The notes beneath the pieces were generated by a model. The model worked only from the letters and a program-made list of their open reading frames with translations, had not been told where the DNA came from and ran no database searches. The position numbers and the translations under genes are program-made. From an uncultured Clostridia bacterium (GTDB lineage: Bacteria; Bacillota_A; Clostridia; TANB77; CAG-508), in contig CALXXB010000003.1 of the NCBI GenBank assembly GCA_944392525.1, positions 1-57,935 on the forward strand: a DNA stretch of 57,935 bases, in the 5' to 3' direction. Below are positions 41,946 through 52,047 of this stretch, in pieces. Position 1 is the stretch's first letter, and every line of letters begins with the position of its first letter.

Positions 41946-44900
41946 TTATAGTATCACTTCTATGTGATAAATCTTTCGTGAACCGTCCAATTTTATTTTG
42001 TTTTCTACTTCATTACCATCTAAAATAACCTTAGTAACCCCTCTATTTTTTCCATTCGGATTTTTCACATTAATATGATATATACTATCTTTCCATTTGT
42101 ATTGTATTTGATACTCTTTCCAATCTTTTGGGATGCAAGGTTCTATGCTTAAATATCCATTTTCTATTTTTAATCCCAAAATATACTCTATACCGGCTTT
42201 ATAATACCAACTACTAGAACCTGTATACCATGTCCAACCACCACGTCCTACTAAATTTCCTTGCCCATAAATATCTGCTGCTATTACGTATGGCTCTACT
42301 TTATATTTATTACTTGCATCTTTAGTTCTTGAATGTTCTATTGGATTTATCATTCTATAAAATTCTAAAGCTTTATCACCAAATCCTAACAAACTTTCTG
42401 CAATAATAACCCATACTGCACTATGTGTATATTGTCCTCCATTTTCTCTGACTCCAGGTAAATATGCTTTTATATAACCAGGCTCCAGTTTTCCTTTTTC
42501 AAAAGGTGGGTCTAATAATTTTATAATTCCATTTTCTTTATCAACCAAATGATTTTCTAAGCTTTCCATAGAAATATATTTTTTATCATTATCCCCTGCA
42601 TTTGATATAATGCTCCAACTTTGGGCAATACTATCTATCCTACATTCATCATTTTCCATACTGCCTAAGGTATTTCCATCATCCATATATGCTCTTTTAT
42701 ACCATCTTCCATCCCATCCCTTTGTATTTAATGCTCTTTTTAATTCTTGTTTTATTTTTTCATATTTTTTCCCTAGCTCTTCATCGCCTTTTTCATTACA
42801 GATAGGAATAAAATTATCTAAAATATCATATAAGAAAAATCCAAGCCAAATGCTTTCACCTTTACCTTTATTTCCTACTGTACTAAATCCATCATTCCAA
42901 TCTCCTGAGCCAATTTTAGGAAGTCCATTTTCTCCAAAATCCAATGATTTTTCTATCGCTCTTATGCAATGATTATATATATTTCCTTGTTCTTCAGACT
43001 CAAAATATTTATCATATTTTTCATCTTGTCCTTCTTGTAATATATCTCCTTTTAAAAATGGCGTTTCTATATCTAATATACTCTTATCACCTGTAAACTT
43101 AATATACTCTATAGTTACATAGGCAAGCCATAATAAATCATCAGAAAATCTTGTTCTAATTCCTCTTCCTGTTTCTTCATGCCACCAGTGTTCTACATCT
43201 CCTTCAATAAATTGATGTTTACTGTGTTTTATTATCTGATTTTTCATAATATTTGTATCTAGATACTTTAACCCTAAAGTATCTTGTAATTGATCTCTAA
43301 ATCCAAATGCTCCTCCTGACTGATAATATCCACTTCTTCCTAATAACCTACTTACAATTGTTTGATATGTTATCCAACCATTTAATAATATATTAGTAGA
43401 CTCTAGTGGAGTATAAACTTGTAATCTTCCTAAAATATCTTTCCAATTATTTTTATTTAACAATAATTCTTGTTTACAATTACTTAACTTGCTATATTTA
43501 TAAGAAACATTTTTACAGTCAATTAAGCTTTCATCTGCTCCTAATACAAAGGATATTTCTTTACTAGCATAACTTTCAAGTTCTACTTCGATAGAAAATA
43601 CCATACAAGATTTTTTACCTAAGCCAGAATCATTATTAAGTCTTATCTTTTTCAGTCCTTGTGGATTAGATAATCCTCCTGTTCCCAAAAATGAATTCTT
43701 ATCACCTGTAAAAGATTCTATTCTTTCACTACACGATAAATAAATAAAATATTCTTGTTCTTCTCTCTTATAAAGGTTCTTAGCATATACAATATTATTA
43801 TTCTTGTCAAATATTACATTTAAATATCCGTTTGTTTTAATTTCATCTTCTCCAAATACTGGTTTTATATAATAATATAACTTTAGCTTTTTCCTATTTG
43901 GCGTTGTGTTTTTTAAGCTTAATATACTTACTTTACAAGAATCTTCTTTTGGCACAAATACTTCTAACTCTTGTTCTATTCCTAAACTTTTGTGTATATA
44001 TTTTACATACCCGAACCCATAAATAACATTATAATTTCTATTATCTGGCATAGGATTTAACCCTAAAGACCAAGCTCTACCATTTTCTTCTTTCACGTAA
44101 ATAATTTCACTTGGCACATCTAAACTAGGATTATTATTCCAAGCTGTCACTCTATTTAATCTACTGTTTCTAAACCAACTATATCCTCCCATATTTTCTG
44201 TTACTACAGTTCCAAATTTTTCATTTGCTAAAATATTACACCAAACACTAGGAAGTCTATTTTCTTTATTTACTCTTATCAAATATTCTTTTCCATCTTC
44301 AGAAAAGCCACCATATTCATTATAATACTTTAATTTTTCACTATTTTCTAATATATCGATATCTTTATCTTCTCCATCTCGTACTACTATTAAATTTACT
44401 TCACTTTCATTAACTAATTTATATTTATCCAAATACTCTTCTTCTAACTCTCGTATATTATTTTCAAGTCCACCCTTTTTACTATCAACAGTAATACATG
44501 CAATTAATTCTAGCAAACATATATCTTTTTTATCTACTTCACTTTTTACAAGTGTAAAAATACCACCTTTTATATTTTTTAAGTATGACATATGTCTATT
44601 CAATATTTCATTTTCAATTTCTTCTCTTGCATAATTTTCATAACTATGATTTTCTTCATCTAAAATAACTATCTCTGTTTCTACATTTTTTGTTCTAAAA
44701 AATTCATATGCTTTTAATACTTCCTTTACAACATAACTATCATTCACATCTCCTATTTTAACAAGTATTATTGGTAAATCTCCTGATATTCCATATTTCC
44801 AAAGATTGCTTTGCTTATATTCTCCTGGATTTATCTTTTTCAATTTTTCTCCTTTAACTGGATTATCAAAAATTATATAAGATAATATCTTTTGATATAT

Positions 44901-47900
44901 AGCAATTTCTTTTCCTTTTACTCTTAAATATCTACTTTCTGCTTCTACTCTTGCTTTTGATAGTTCAAACTCATTTTTTACATTTTCATATATCTTATAT
45001 TTTCCCAAATTTTTCTTTACTTGCTTTTCTTCCTCTCCTACGCTTAATATAAAATCAACATCGACTTTAGTTTGAGGCTTTACTTTTATGGATCTCTTCA
45101 TAGCAACAACAGGTTCTGTAACTAACCCCATTTTTTTGGATAACGGAACTCCTTTTTCTATCATTATTGGTATTCCAAGATTTCCTCTTCCTATGAACTT
45201 TGATTCGCTAATTTCATATTCTAAATCCCCAATTGTTTCACTATTTGTGGATAACGTTGCATCTAAATACATTTCTTTTGCATTTTGATCTCTCGTTTTC
45301 CTTTTTATAACTAGACTCTTTGTTTCTTCATCAAATTTTGTTATTAAAAATAAGTTATTAAATACAGGATGTGCATAGTCATCTTCTTTTCTGGATAATA
45401 CTGGCTCAAAATAGACCGTTACTTCAATTATTTCTTCTTCATTTCCTTGATTTTCTAATGTTACTCTTCTCAATTCCACAGGTTCTGTTGAACTAATTGT
45501 TGTCTTTACTTTTGTCTTTATATTTCCTTCTAATATCTCTTGTTCATCTTTGTCTGGCATAAAACTTATTTGATAATTTTGCTTTTTGTCATTAAACGAA
45601 TAGTTAGAACTCCATAATCTTTTGGTCTTAATATTTTTCAAAACAAAAAATATTCCTTGAGAATAATCATCTGTTGGCTTAAATCTATTTATATAAATAT
45701 CTTTATATTTACTTACACCTTCTCCTTTTTGATTCATAGCTATTACATAATCTTGACTTGAAATCACATTTCCCGTAATTAGTCTACTATCAATTTTATT
45801 ATATGTTGTTTTTATATAATCTTCATAATCTTTATATTTTAGCTTTTCTACCTTTTCTTTCTTTTCTTTAGTTATAATTGCTGTCTCTGGCATCGTTTCT
45901 TGTAGTAGTATACTTACTGCTTCTAATTCTGGATTTTCCATGAATCTCTTTGTTAAAATTTTATCATTAAACAGATTATTTATTGAAAGAAGTATTAAAC
46001 CTTGATGGTGCGCCATATAAGTTTTTACCACACTTGAAGTCTTTCCTTTTTCAACTCTTTCTGGTGTATAATCTATTGACTCGTAAAATCCAAACTTCTC
46101 ATACATTCCCTCTTTTTCTAATCTTTTTAAGTTTTGTACTTCTTCTTTTGGCACATCAGAAATTGCTAGAATACTTCCATAACTAGATACAACAAGTTCA
46201 TCTCCCAAACCTCTTTTTAAACCAAGCCAAGGTATTCCAAATGCTTTATATTGATAATTTGACTTTAAATCTTTTACATTAAATGCTGCTTCTGAAATTC
46301 CCCAAGGTATATTTAATCTTTTACTATACTCTTCCTGACTCATTATCATGAACTTACAAGATTCATCAAGAAGACTTCCAACATATCTTGGTATATTTAT
46401 ATCTGGCATTAAATATTCGAAAGCCGTACCAGACCAAGAAATTAATCCTTTATAGTTTCCCAAAGTTGTTAAAGTTCTACTTAAACTATTCCAATGTTTT
46501 GATGGTACATCTTTCTTAGCAATTGCAACTAAACTTGCTTGTCTTGCTTCCGATGCTAATAAATCATAATATGAATCTGTCAATTTATTTTCTTCTATAT
46601 TAAATCCGATTGAAAACATTTGTAATTCATTATTATATAATACTGAAAAATCTGTATTTTTAATTAAATTATCTACTAATATTATTAAGTTTTCTATCTC
46701 TTCTTTATTCATATTTTCTACTGTCTTTTTTGTTTTATCATCAGAAACTTCCTTTAAAAATGATTTTACAACAAAAAGGTATCCTACAAAATTACCGCTA
46801 TCTACTGTTGATACATATCTTGGTATTAATGGCTCTTTTGTCTTAATTTGGTACCAATTATATAAATGTCCATTCCATTTAGGAAGACTCTCTATTGTTA
46901 ATAACATTTCTTTTAACAGTTCTAAAGCTTTTTCTCTATTTATATAACCCAAGTCATTTGCTGAAATAACCGCAAGAAGTGACAATCCTATATTTGTAGA
47001 TGAAGTCCTTGGAACAATCTTTTCTTTTCTATCTTCTTGATAATTATCAGTAATTAAATAATTATTTTCTTTAATCAAATAAGTATTAAAGAAATCCCAT
47101 GTTCTTTTTCCTATCTCTTTTATATATTCTTTTTCACTAGCATTTAATTTTTCTAAAGGTTTATCTTCTTTCCTTTTTTTACTTACATACCACATTATGC
47201 TTGGTGTTATTACCCAATAAACTCCTAAACAAATAAAAAATATGTTTCTTGTAATTATACAAATCAAACCTATAATAATATTTGCTATCATTTGTTTTAT
47301 ATATGAGAACAAATCTTCCTTCGCTTGTTTTTCAGCATCTTCTGATGTCATCCATTCTAACAAATGTTTATGACTAAAAATTATTCTATATGTGCTTACT
47401 AAAATAGATTTTAATGATACATAAGCTTTATATGGAAGGCAACCTAAAGTCAACATTCCTCTTATAAAGCTTCCTTTTATTCCCGTTATTTTAGGTGTAA
47501 ATGTTTTTTGTTTTTGTTCCCCATTTTTCTTAAATATTAAGTAATTTATAAACTCTAATATAAACGGAATTATAGTCACACCAAGTAATATTATAATTAT
47601 TCCATAGGCATTTTTATTATAAATCACACCTACTATTGATGTAAAAACTATTGAAAGTATTATACTTATCTCTAATAAACTTCTTCTTATATTGTCTAAA
47701 ATTTTATATCTAGATAATAAATTCAAATGCTTTTTAGAAGATATCCACTTTACAATTTGCACATCTCCTCTTATCCATCTAGATAATCTATTCATAAAAC
47801 TATTATATTTAGTAGGATATCCATCCATCAGCATTATATCTGAAACTAAACCACATCTTAAATAACACCCTTCTAACAAATCATGGCTAAGCACTGTATT

Positions 47901-50078
47901 TTCTGGTATTTGATCTCTTAATACCTTAGAATATACTTTTAAATCATAAATTCCTTTTCCAGTAAAGATTCCTTCTTTAAAATTATCTTGATATAAATCG
48001 GAAATTGCATTTGTATATGAGTCTATTCCTCCTGCACCTGCAAATATTTTTGTAAATAAGTTATAATTACTTACATTTAAATTTATACCTATTCTTGGTT
48101 GCATAATTCCATATCCAGCTGTCACAATATTTGTTTTTTTATCTATCTCTGGTTTATTTAAAATATGAGCCATAGCACCTATAAGCCCAGCTGCTGAATC
48201 TAATATTAAATCTGTATCTGCATCTAATGTTATTATATATTTAATATTTTTTAATTCTTCTTTTATCTCTTCTTTATTTTCATAATTTTCAATTGTGTTT
48301 TCTTTAAATGGATTGTTCAAATTTCCAAGTAAATATTCATTAAACTGTGAGAGCATTCCTCTTTTTCTTTCCCAACCTAAATATGAGCCTTCTTTTTCAT
48401 TCCACTCTCTTTTTCTATATATAAAATTAAAAATAGGAATTTTGCTAGAACTTTTATATTTCTCATTTAATTCTTCTATTTGACTTTTTCCTTCTTTTAT
48501 TATATCTATATCAAAATCTTCTTCTTTTTTACTACTTTCTGTACAGTCTCCAAGTAAGCAAAAATATAAATTATCCGATTTGTTTGCTAAGTAAAATACT
48601 TCTAATTTATTTACTAAATCTTTTACTTTTCCCTTAGAATTTACTATAGTGGGTATAACTACCATTGTACTATTTTCTTTATCTATTCCTTTGGAAAAGT
48701 CTAATTTAGGTATTAACTTAGGTTTTACAACTTTACTTAATATATAAGATATTACTTGATTTACAATTTCTGATGCTGGTATAAAAAATAGAATCCAAGA
48801 AATTATTAAAATAACAGAATTATTAATATTCCTATTTAGGATATTCGCTAAATAAAAAGAAATTACTAGACTAAATACAAATATCGAAGTAATATAAATC
48901 TTAGTTTTTTCCTTTTTATTAATATAATTTTTTCTTTTATATTTTAAAGATTTATATAATTCATCTATTCCGTCATCTATTAGATAATATCCAATATGAC
49001 TTTTCTTACCTTTGCCTTCATTTTTATTTGCTATTTCTAGTAATTTCTTTGTTATATATATTTCTGATATTTTTGTTTTCTTAGATATTTCTTTTATTTT
49101 GTTTCTATAATATTCCTTTGTCTTATTATCCATCCTTTCATATACACAACTTGGGTCTTGTTTTAATAACTCTTCTACTCCATTTATTTTTTCAAATATT
49201 TCTAGGAAATTAATCCTTTGTATCCTTTTTATACTAGTAATACTATTTCCTATCGATACTTTTCTTACTGCTATATCAAAATGTTCTTTCTTTATAATTT
49301 CTGATACAGTAGTTCCAGTAAGTTCTATTACTTCTTCTAGTACTTTTAAATAACTATATCCTTTTTTTCCATATCTTTTTAATATATATGACATATATTC
49401 TACAAAAGAATATTGCATATCATTTAATACATTTTTTTCTATCTTTTTAAATCCGTTATTTTTAAATACCTGATTTTGTTTGCTTTTGCTCTCTACTAAC
49501 CTTTCCACTATGTTTTCTGCTTTATATTTTTCCATTTGTGATATATAAATCTTTTCACAAACTTCTCTAATGTTCTCAATTATAGCAATTTCCAGGAACA
49601 TTCCTATATTCCATATTTCTTCCATGCTAAGAGTCTTTTTAGTTTGATAACTTGCTAAGTAATCTTCTAAGTCTCTTCTTTCTATTCTATTATCTGTATA
49701 TGCTACTATTTCAGATGCTAGTACGTATATCCTTGCAAAACCTTGATATTGCCCATTCGCAATTCCTAAGAAACTTATATATTTTTTTAGTGTTAACTCT
49801 TTTTCAATCTGCTTCACACATTCTTCTATGACATATAAATTATCAAGTAGCCACTCCCCCGCAGGATGTATACTTATTCCTAATTTTAAATGTTCATTTA
49901 GTAAATTATATACATCTTGTATAACTTTAAAACTTTCTAATAAATGTGGTACTGGATAAGTATCTTTTGATGATTTTCCTACTAAATTATGTGAAGATGC
50001 AATTTTTTGTAAATGATTTTCTAACTGAATTTTATCTAATGGCGTTCCATTTATTTTTAATATTTTACTCGCTCTCAA
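41946..50078 (-). CDS. ndvB: NdvB-type glucan synthase / GH94 phosphorylase (2710 aa)
   Basis: Giant membrane enzyme related to cyclic beta-1,2-glucan synthases. Order by hand: helical N-terminal region (1-380); two membrane helices (about 395-450); glycosyltransferase 84 region with TLDADTDLILDSAAG near 620, HDLLEGCYLRCGL and RWIRGDVQI; more membrane helices (about 800-990); a glucoamylase-like domain (about 1030-1440; SGTAFEYLMP, PWGISEAAFN); two GH94 beta-sandwich regions; and the GH94 catalytic barrel with GSGDWNDG near 2393. In the family the transferase builds the chain on a protein anchor and the phosphorylase part controls length. The start is TTG after AAGGAG. It is a single gene flanked by unrelated units. 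Confidence 0.9.
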   Translation of the reverse strand: MRASKILKINGTPLDKIQLENHLQKIASSHNLVGKSSKDTYPVPHLLESFKVIQDVYNLLNEHLKLGISIHPAGEWLLDNLYVIEECVKQIEKELTLKKYISFLGIANGQYQGFARIYVLASEIVAYTDNRIERRDLEDYLASYQTKKTLSMEEIWNIGMFLEIAIIENIREVCEKIYISQMEKYKAENIVERLVESKSKQNQVFKNNGFKKIEKNVLNDMQYSFVEYMSYILKRYGKKGYSYLKVLEEVIELTGTTVSEIIKKEHFDIAVRKVSIGNSITSIKRIQRINFLEIFEKINGVEELLKQDPSCVYERMDNKTKEYYRNKIKEISKKTKISEIYITKKLLEIANKNEGKGKKSHIGYYLIDDGIDELYKSLKYKRKNYINKKEKTKIYITSIFVFSLVISFYLANILNRNINNSVILIISWILFFIPASEIVNQVISYILSKVVKPKLIPKLDFSKGIDKENSTMVVIPTIVNSKGKVKDLVNKLEVFYLANKSDNLYFCLLGDCTESSKKEEDFDIDIIKEGKSQIEELNEKYKSSSKIPIFNFIYRKREWNEKEGSYLGWERKRGMLSQFNEYLLGNLNNPFKENTIENYENKEEIKEELKNIKYIITLDADTDLILDSAAGLIGAMAHILNKPEIDKKTNIVTAGYGIMQPRIGINLNVSNYNLFTKIFAGAGGIDSYTNAISDLYQDNFKEGIFTGKGIYDLKVYSKVLRDQIPENTVLSHDLLEGCYLRCGLVSDIMLMDGYPTKYNSFMNRLSRWIRGDVQIVKWISSKKHLNLLSRYKILDNIRRSLLEISIILSIVFTSIVGVIYNKNAYGIIIILLGVTIIPFILEFINYLIFKKNGEQKQKTFTPKITGIKGSFIRGMLTLGCLPYKAYVSLKSILVSTYRIIFSHKHLLEWMTSEDAEKQAKEDLFSYIKQMIANIIIGLICIITRNIFFICLGVYWVITPSIMWYVSKKRKEDKPLEKLNASEKEYIKEIGKRTWDFFNTYLIKENNYLITDNYQEDRKEKIVPRTSSTNIGLSLLAVISANDLGYINREKALELLKEMLLTIESLPKWNGHLYNWYQIKTKEPLIPRYVSTVDSGNFVGYLFVVKSFLKEVSDDKTKKTVENMNKEEIENLIILVDNLIKNTDFSVLYNNELQMFSIGFNIEENKLTDSYYDLLASEARQASLVAIAKKDVPSKHWNSLSRTLTTLGNYKGLISWSGTAFEYLMPDINIPRYVGSLLDESCKFMIMSQEEYSKRLNIPWGISEAAFNVKDLKSNYQYKAFGIPWLGLKRGLGDELVVSSYGSILAISDVPKEEVQNLKRLEKEGMYEKFGFYESIDYTPERVEKGKTSSVVKTYMAHHQGLILLSINNLFNDKILTKRFMENPELEAVSILLQETMPETAIITKEKKEKVEKLKYKDYEDYIKTTYNKIDSRLITGNVISSQDYVIAMNQKGEGVSKYKDIYINRFKPTDDYSQGIFFVLKNIKTKRLWSSNYSFNDKKQNYQISFMPDKDEQEILEGNIKTKVKTTISSTEPVELRRVTLENQGNEEEIIEVTVYFEPVLSRKEDDYAHPVFNNLFLITKFDEETKSLVIKRKTRDQNAKEMYLDATLSTNSETIGDLEYEISESKFIGRGNLGIPIMIEKGVPLSKKMGLVTEPVVAMKRSIKVKPQTKVDVDFILSVGEEEKQVKKNLGKYKIYENVKNEFELSKARVEAESRYLRVKGKEIAIYQKILSYIIFDNPVKGEKLKKINPGEYKQSNLWKYGISGDLPIILVKIGDVNDSYVVKEVLKAYEFFRTKNVETEIVILDEENHSYENYAREEIENEILNRHMSYLKNIKGGIFTLVKSEVDKKDICLLELIACITVDSKKGGLENNIRELEEEYLDKYKLVNESEVNLIVVRDGEDKDIDILENSEKLKYYNEYGGFSEDGKEYLIRVNKENRLPSVWCNILANEKFGTVVTENMGGYSWFRNSRLNRVTAWNNNPSLDVPSEIIYVKEENGRAWSLGLNPMPDNRNYNVIYGFGYVKYIHKSLGIEQELEVFVPKEDSCKVSILSLKNTTPNRKKLKLYYYIKPVFGEDEIKTNGYLNVIFDKNNNIVYAKNLYKREEQEYFIYLSCSERIESFTGDKNSFLGTGGLSNPQGLKKIRLNNDSGLGKKSCMVFSIEVELESYASKEISFVLGADESLIDCKNVSYKYSKLSNCKQELLLNKNNWKDILGRLQVYTPLESTNILLNGWITYQTIVSRLLGRSGYYQSGGAFGFRDQLQDTLGLKYLDTNIMKNQIIKHSKHQFIEGDVEHWWHEETGRGIRTRFSDDLLWLAYVTIEYIKFTGDKSILDIETPFLKGDILQEGQDEKYDKYFESEEQGNIYNHCIRAIEKSLDFGENGLPKIGSGDWNDGFSTVGNKGKGESIWLGFFLYDILDNFIPICNEKGDEELGKKYEKIKQELKRALNTKGWDGRWYKRAYMDDGNTLGSMENDECRIDSIAQSWSIISNAGDNDKKYISMESLENHLVDKENGIIKLLDPPFEKGKLEPGYIKAYLPGVRENGGQYTHSAVWVIIAESLLGFGDKALEFYRMINPIEHSRTKDASNKYKVEPYVIAADIYGQGNLVGRGGWTWYTGSSSWYYKAGIEYILGLKIENGYLSIEPCIPKDWKEYQIQYKWKDSIYHINVKNPNGKNRGVTKVILDGNEVENKIKLDGSRKIYHIEVIL

Positions 50079-50152
50079 AAAAATTCCACTCCTTGCTAAT
50101 ATGTTTTACACATATTGTTTGCAAAGAGTGGTAATTTTATACATTTATTAAA

Positions 50153-51169
50153 TTATCTTTCTTCATCATTATCTTGTATTAATGCATCTATCTCTTGCTG
50201 AGATACTGGACTTAAAGATATATTTCCATTTTCATCCATTCTCATTTCTTTAGCAGCAATATCTTTTGCACTATCTACACCTGATCTATATTGGTCTATA
50301 GCACCTTCTCTATCAAACTCTCCACTTGCTACTTTTGAATTTACAGTTTGAGTATTTCCTAAATTTAATATACCATCTGTTATTTCTTGTGAAATGTTAT
50401 TATTCCAATTTAGAAAATCTTCTGTAATATATATAGTTTCTTCTCCATCTTTAGTTACCCTTACTGCCGCTGTTGATTTTTCATTTGCACTCCATGAGTA
50501 ATTTGGTGATATTGTAATCTCGTCTTCACTAACTCCTAAAGTATCTGCTAATTTTCCTTTTAATACATCCATTTGCGCACTTTCAACTCTTCTACCTAAG
50601 CTTAATAATTCATCATTACTTAAACTCTCTATATCCTCACTACTTAGTTCAGCTTGCAAAGATTGTATCTCATTTACTGTTTCCTGACTTACTCCTAATT
50701 GCTCTAATACATCCATATTTTGTGCAAGTTCATCAAACTGTTTTTCATTTTGAGAATTTGTATTAGCTTGAACTGCAGCATTTATTCCTAATGCTCCTAC
50801 ACCCATTGCAAGAAGTAACATCAAAGCAACTTTACCTTTTTGTAATGCCTTATATCTTTTATGTTCTTCAGAAACTTTATATCCTTTTATCTTTCCTTCT
50901 CTAAATTTTCTACTCTCAGATTGTCTAATTCTTCTTTTTTGCATCCAAATTTTTTCTTCTTCTGGTAAACTAAAATAAAGGTCTGCTTCTCTTCTTAATC
51001 TTCTGTGATTAATTCTTTGTTGAGGAGTCCCTGGAGCTATTCTATTACCAATATAACTTACTCTATCACTTTCCTGTCTTCTACTACTAGAACTATTTGT
51101 ATCTACTCTTAATCCTTCTTTAAATTCATTTCTTTTTCTTCTACCATCATAATATAAAATATCTCCCAT
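50153..51169 (-). CDS. Uncharacterised bitopic membrane protein
   Basis: 338 residues, not recognised. A long Arg/Ser-rich cytoplasmic part (about 1-110; YYDGRRKRNEF, RRLRREADLYFSLPEEEKIW) precedes one transmembrane helix (GKVALMLLLAMGVGALGINA, about 112-131). The outer part (about 140-338) is acidic and Asn/Gln-rich with an embedded small beta fold (DEITISPNYSWSANEKSTAA, GEETIYITEDFLNW). AAAGGAGGAAACTATT precedes the ATG. It lies between ndvB (74 bp downstream) and cwlD, each separated by a regulatory gap. A role in wall biology is only a neighbourhood inference. Confidence 0.6.
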   Translation of the reverse strand: MGDILYYDGRRKRNEFKEGLRVDTNSSSSRRQESDRVSYIGNRIAPGTPQQRINHRRLRREADLYFSLPEEEKIWMQKRRIRQSESRKFREGKIKGYKVSEEHKRYKALQKGKVALMLLLAMGVGALGINAAVQANTNSQNEKQFDELAQNMDVLEQLGVSQETVNEIQSLQAELSSEDIESLSNDELLSLGRRVESAQMDVLKGKLADTLGVSEDEITISPNYSWSANEKSTAAVRVTKDGEETIYITEDFLNWNNNISQEITDGILNLGNTQTVNSKVASGEFDREGAIDQYRSGVDSAKDIAAKEMRMDENGNISLSPVSQQEIDALIQDNDEER

Positions 51170-51226
51170 AATAGTTTCCTCCTTTGCATTTTACTACACT
51201 TCTATTATACCACTTTTACTAAAAAA

Positions 51227-51262
51227 AAGCAAAATTTGTGCATTTCTACACCTATTTTGCTT
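51227..51262 (-). terminator. Terminator overlapping the cwlD stop codon
   Basis: Minus strand AAGCAAAAT...ATTTTGCTT stem with an inner TGT/ACA pairing, followed by T6 or more. The stop codon lies at the base of the stem. Confidence 0.8.
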
Positions 51263-51992
51263 AAGATTCTAAAAAATATTCCATTATTCCATTATAAATT
51301 CCCCATGCCAATCTTTCCTGATAACTATCTTCTAAAAGCTGTTTTTCCTCTTCAGGATTTGATAAAAATCCACATTCTACAATTGAAATAGGAATCTCAA
51401 CATTTTTCATGATATACACTGTATTTAATTTCATAGCAACTCTATTGTTTTCCTTTTCTATTGATTCATTCAAACTTTTTTGTATACTTTTGGCTAAATC
51501 AATACTTTTATCATTCTTAGTATTATAGAAGCACTGCCAACCATAATACTGTGATTCGGATATTTTGTTTAAATGAATTGAAACAAATATATCTGCAGAA
51601 GATTCATTTCCTATTTTCACTCTATTTTTTATGTCAGATACTTTTTTCTGTCTTAAAGTTTTACTATCTAAATCATAAATTGCATTATCATCAGAGCGTG
51701 TTAAAATTACATTACAACCACTTTGTTCTAATAATTTCTGTATTTTTAATGTTATTTTTAGGTTAGTTTCCGCTTCTGTTGTCCCATCTTTTGCTTGTGC
51801 TCCTTCATCAGGTGTTCCATGTCCCGCATCTAATATTACTGTTTTTCCTGATACTGGCGTTGCCGTTGTTTCAATTGCTTCATTTGTAATAATATTATTT
51901 TGATTTTTTATTGTACCACAAGAAAATGCAAATAACGAAATTAACAAAAATCCTAATATAATTTTTATTCTTTTTTGATTTATTACGAACAT
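51261..51992 (-). CDS. cwlD: N-acetylmuramoyl-L-alanine amidase CwlD-like
   Basis: Amidase_3 zinc enzyme; in sporulators CwlD starts muramic-lactam formation in the cortex. 243 residues: hydrophobic N-terminal anchor (about 9-26, ending FAFSCG, a poor lipobox), then catalytic domain from about residue 50. Ligands: VILDAGHGTPDEGA (His), NLKITLKIQKLLE, ADIFVSIHLNKI (His) and PISIVECGFLSNPEEE (catalytic Glu). Length and order match CwlD rather than larger surface amidases. Presence suggests a sporulating lineage, but no other sporulation gene in the window confirms this. Confidence 0.85.
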   Translation of the reverse strand: MFVINQKRIKIILGFLLISLFAFSCGTIKNQNNIITNEAIETTATPVSGKTVILDAGHGTPDEGAQAKDGTTEAETNLKITLKIQKLLEQSGCNVILTRSDDNAIYDLDSKTLRQKKVSDIKNRVKIGNESSADIFVSIHLNKISESQYYGWQCFYNTKNDKSIDLAKSIQKSLNESIEKENNRVAMKLNTVYIMKNVEIPISIVECGFLSNPEEEKQLLEDSYQERLAWGIYNGIMEYFLES

Positions 51993-52047
51993 AACTAATC
52001 TCCTAAATAATATCTACTATTATTTATATTTTATTTTTTCCATTATA

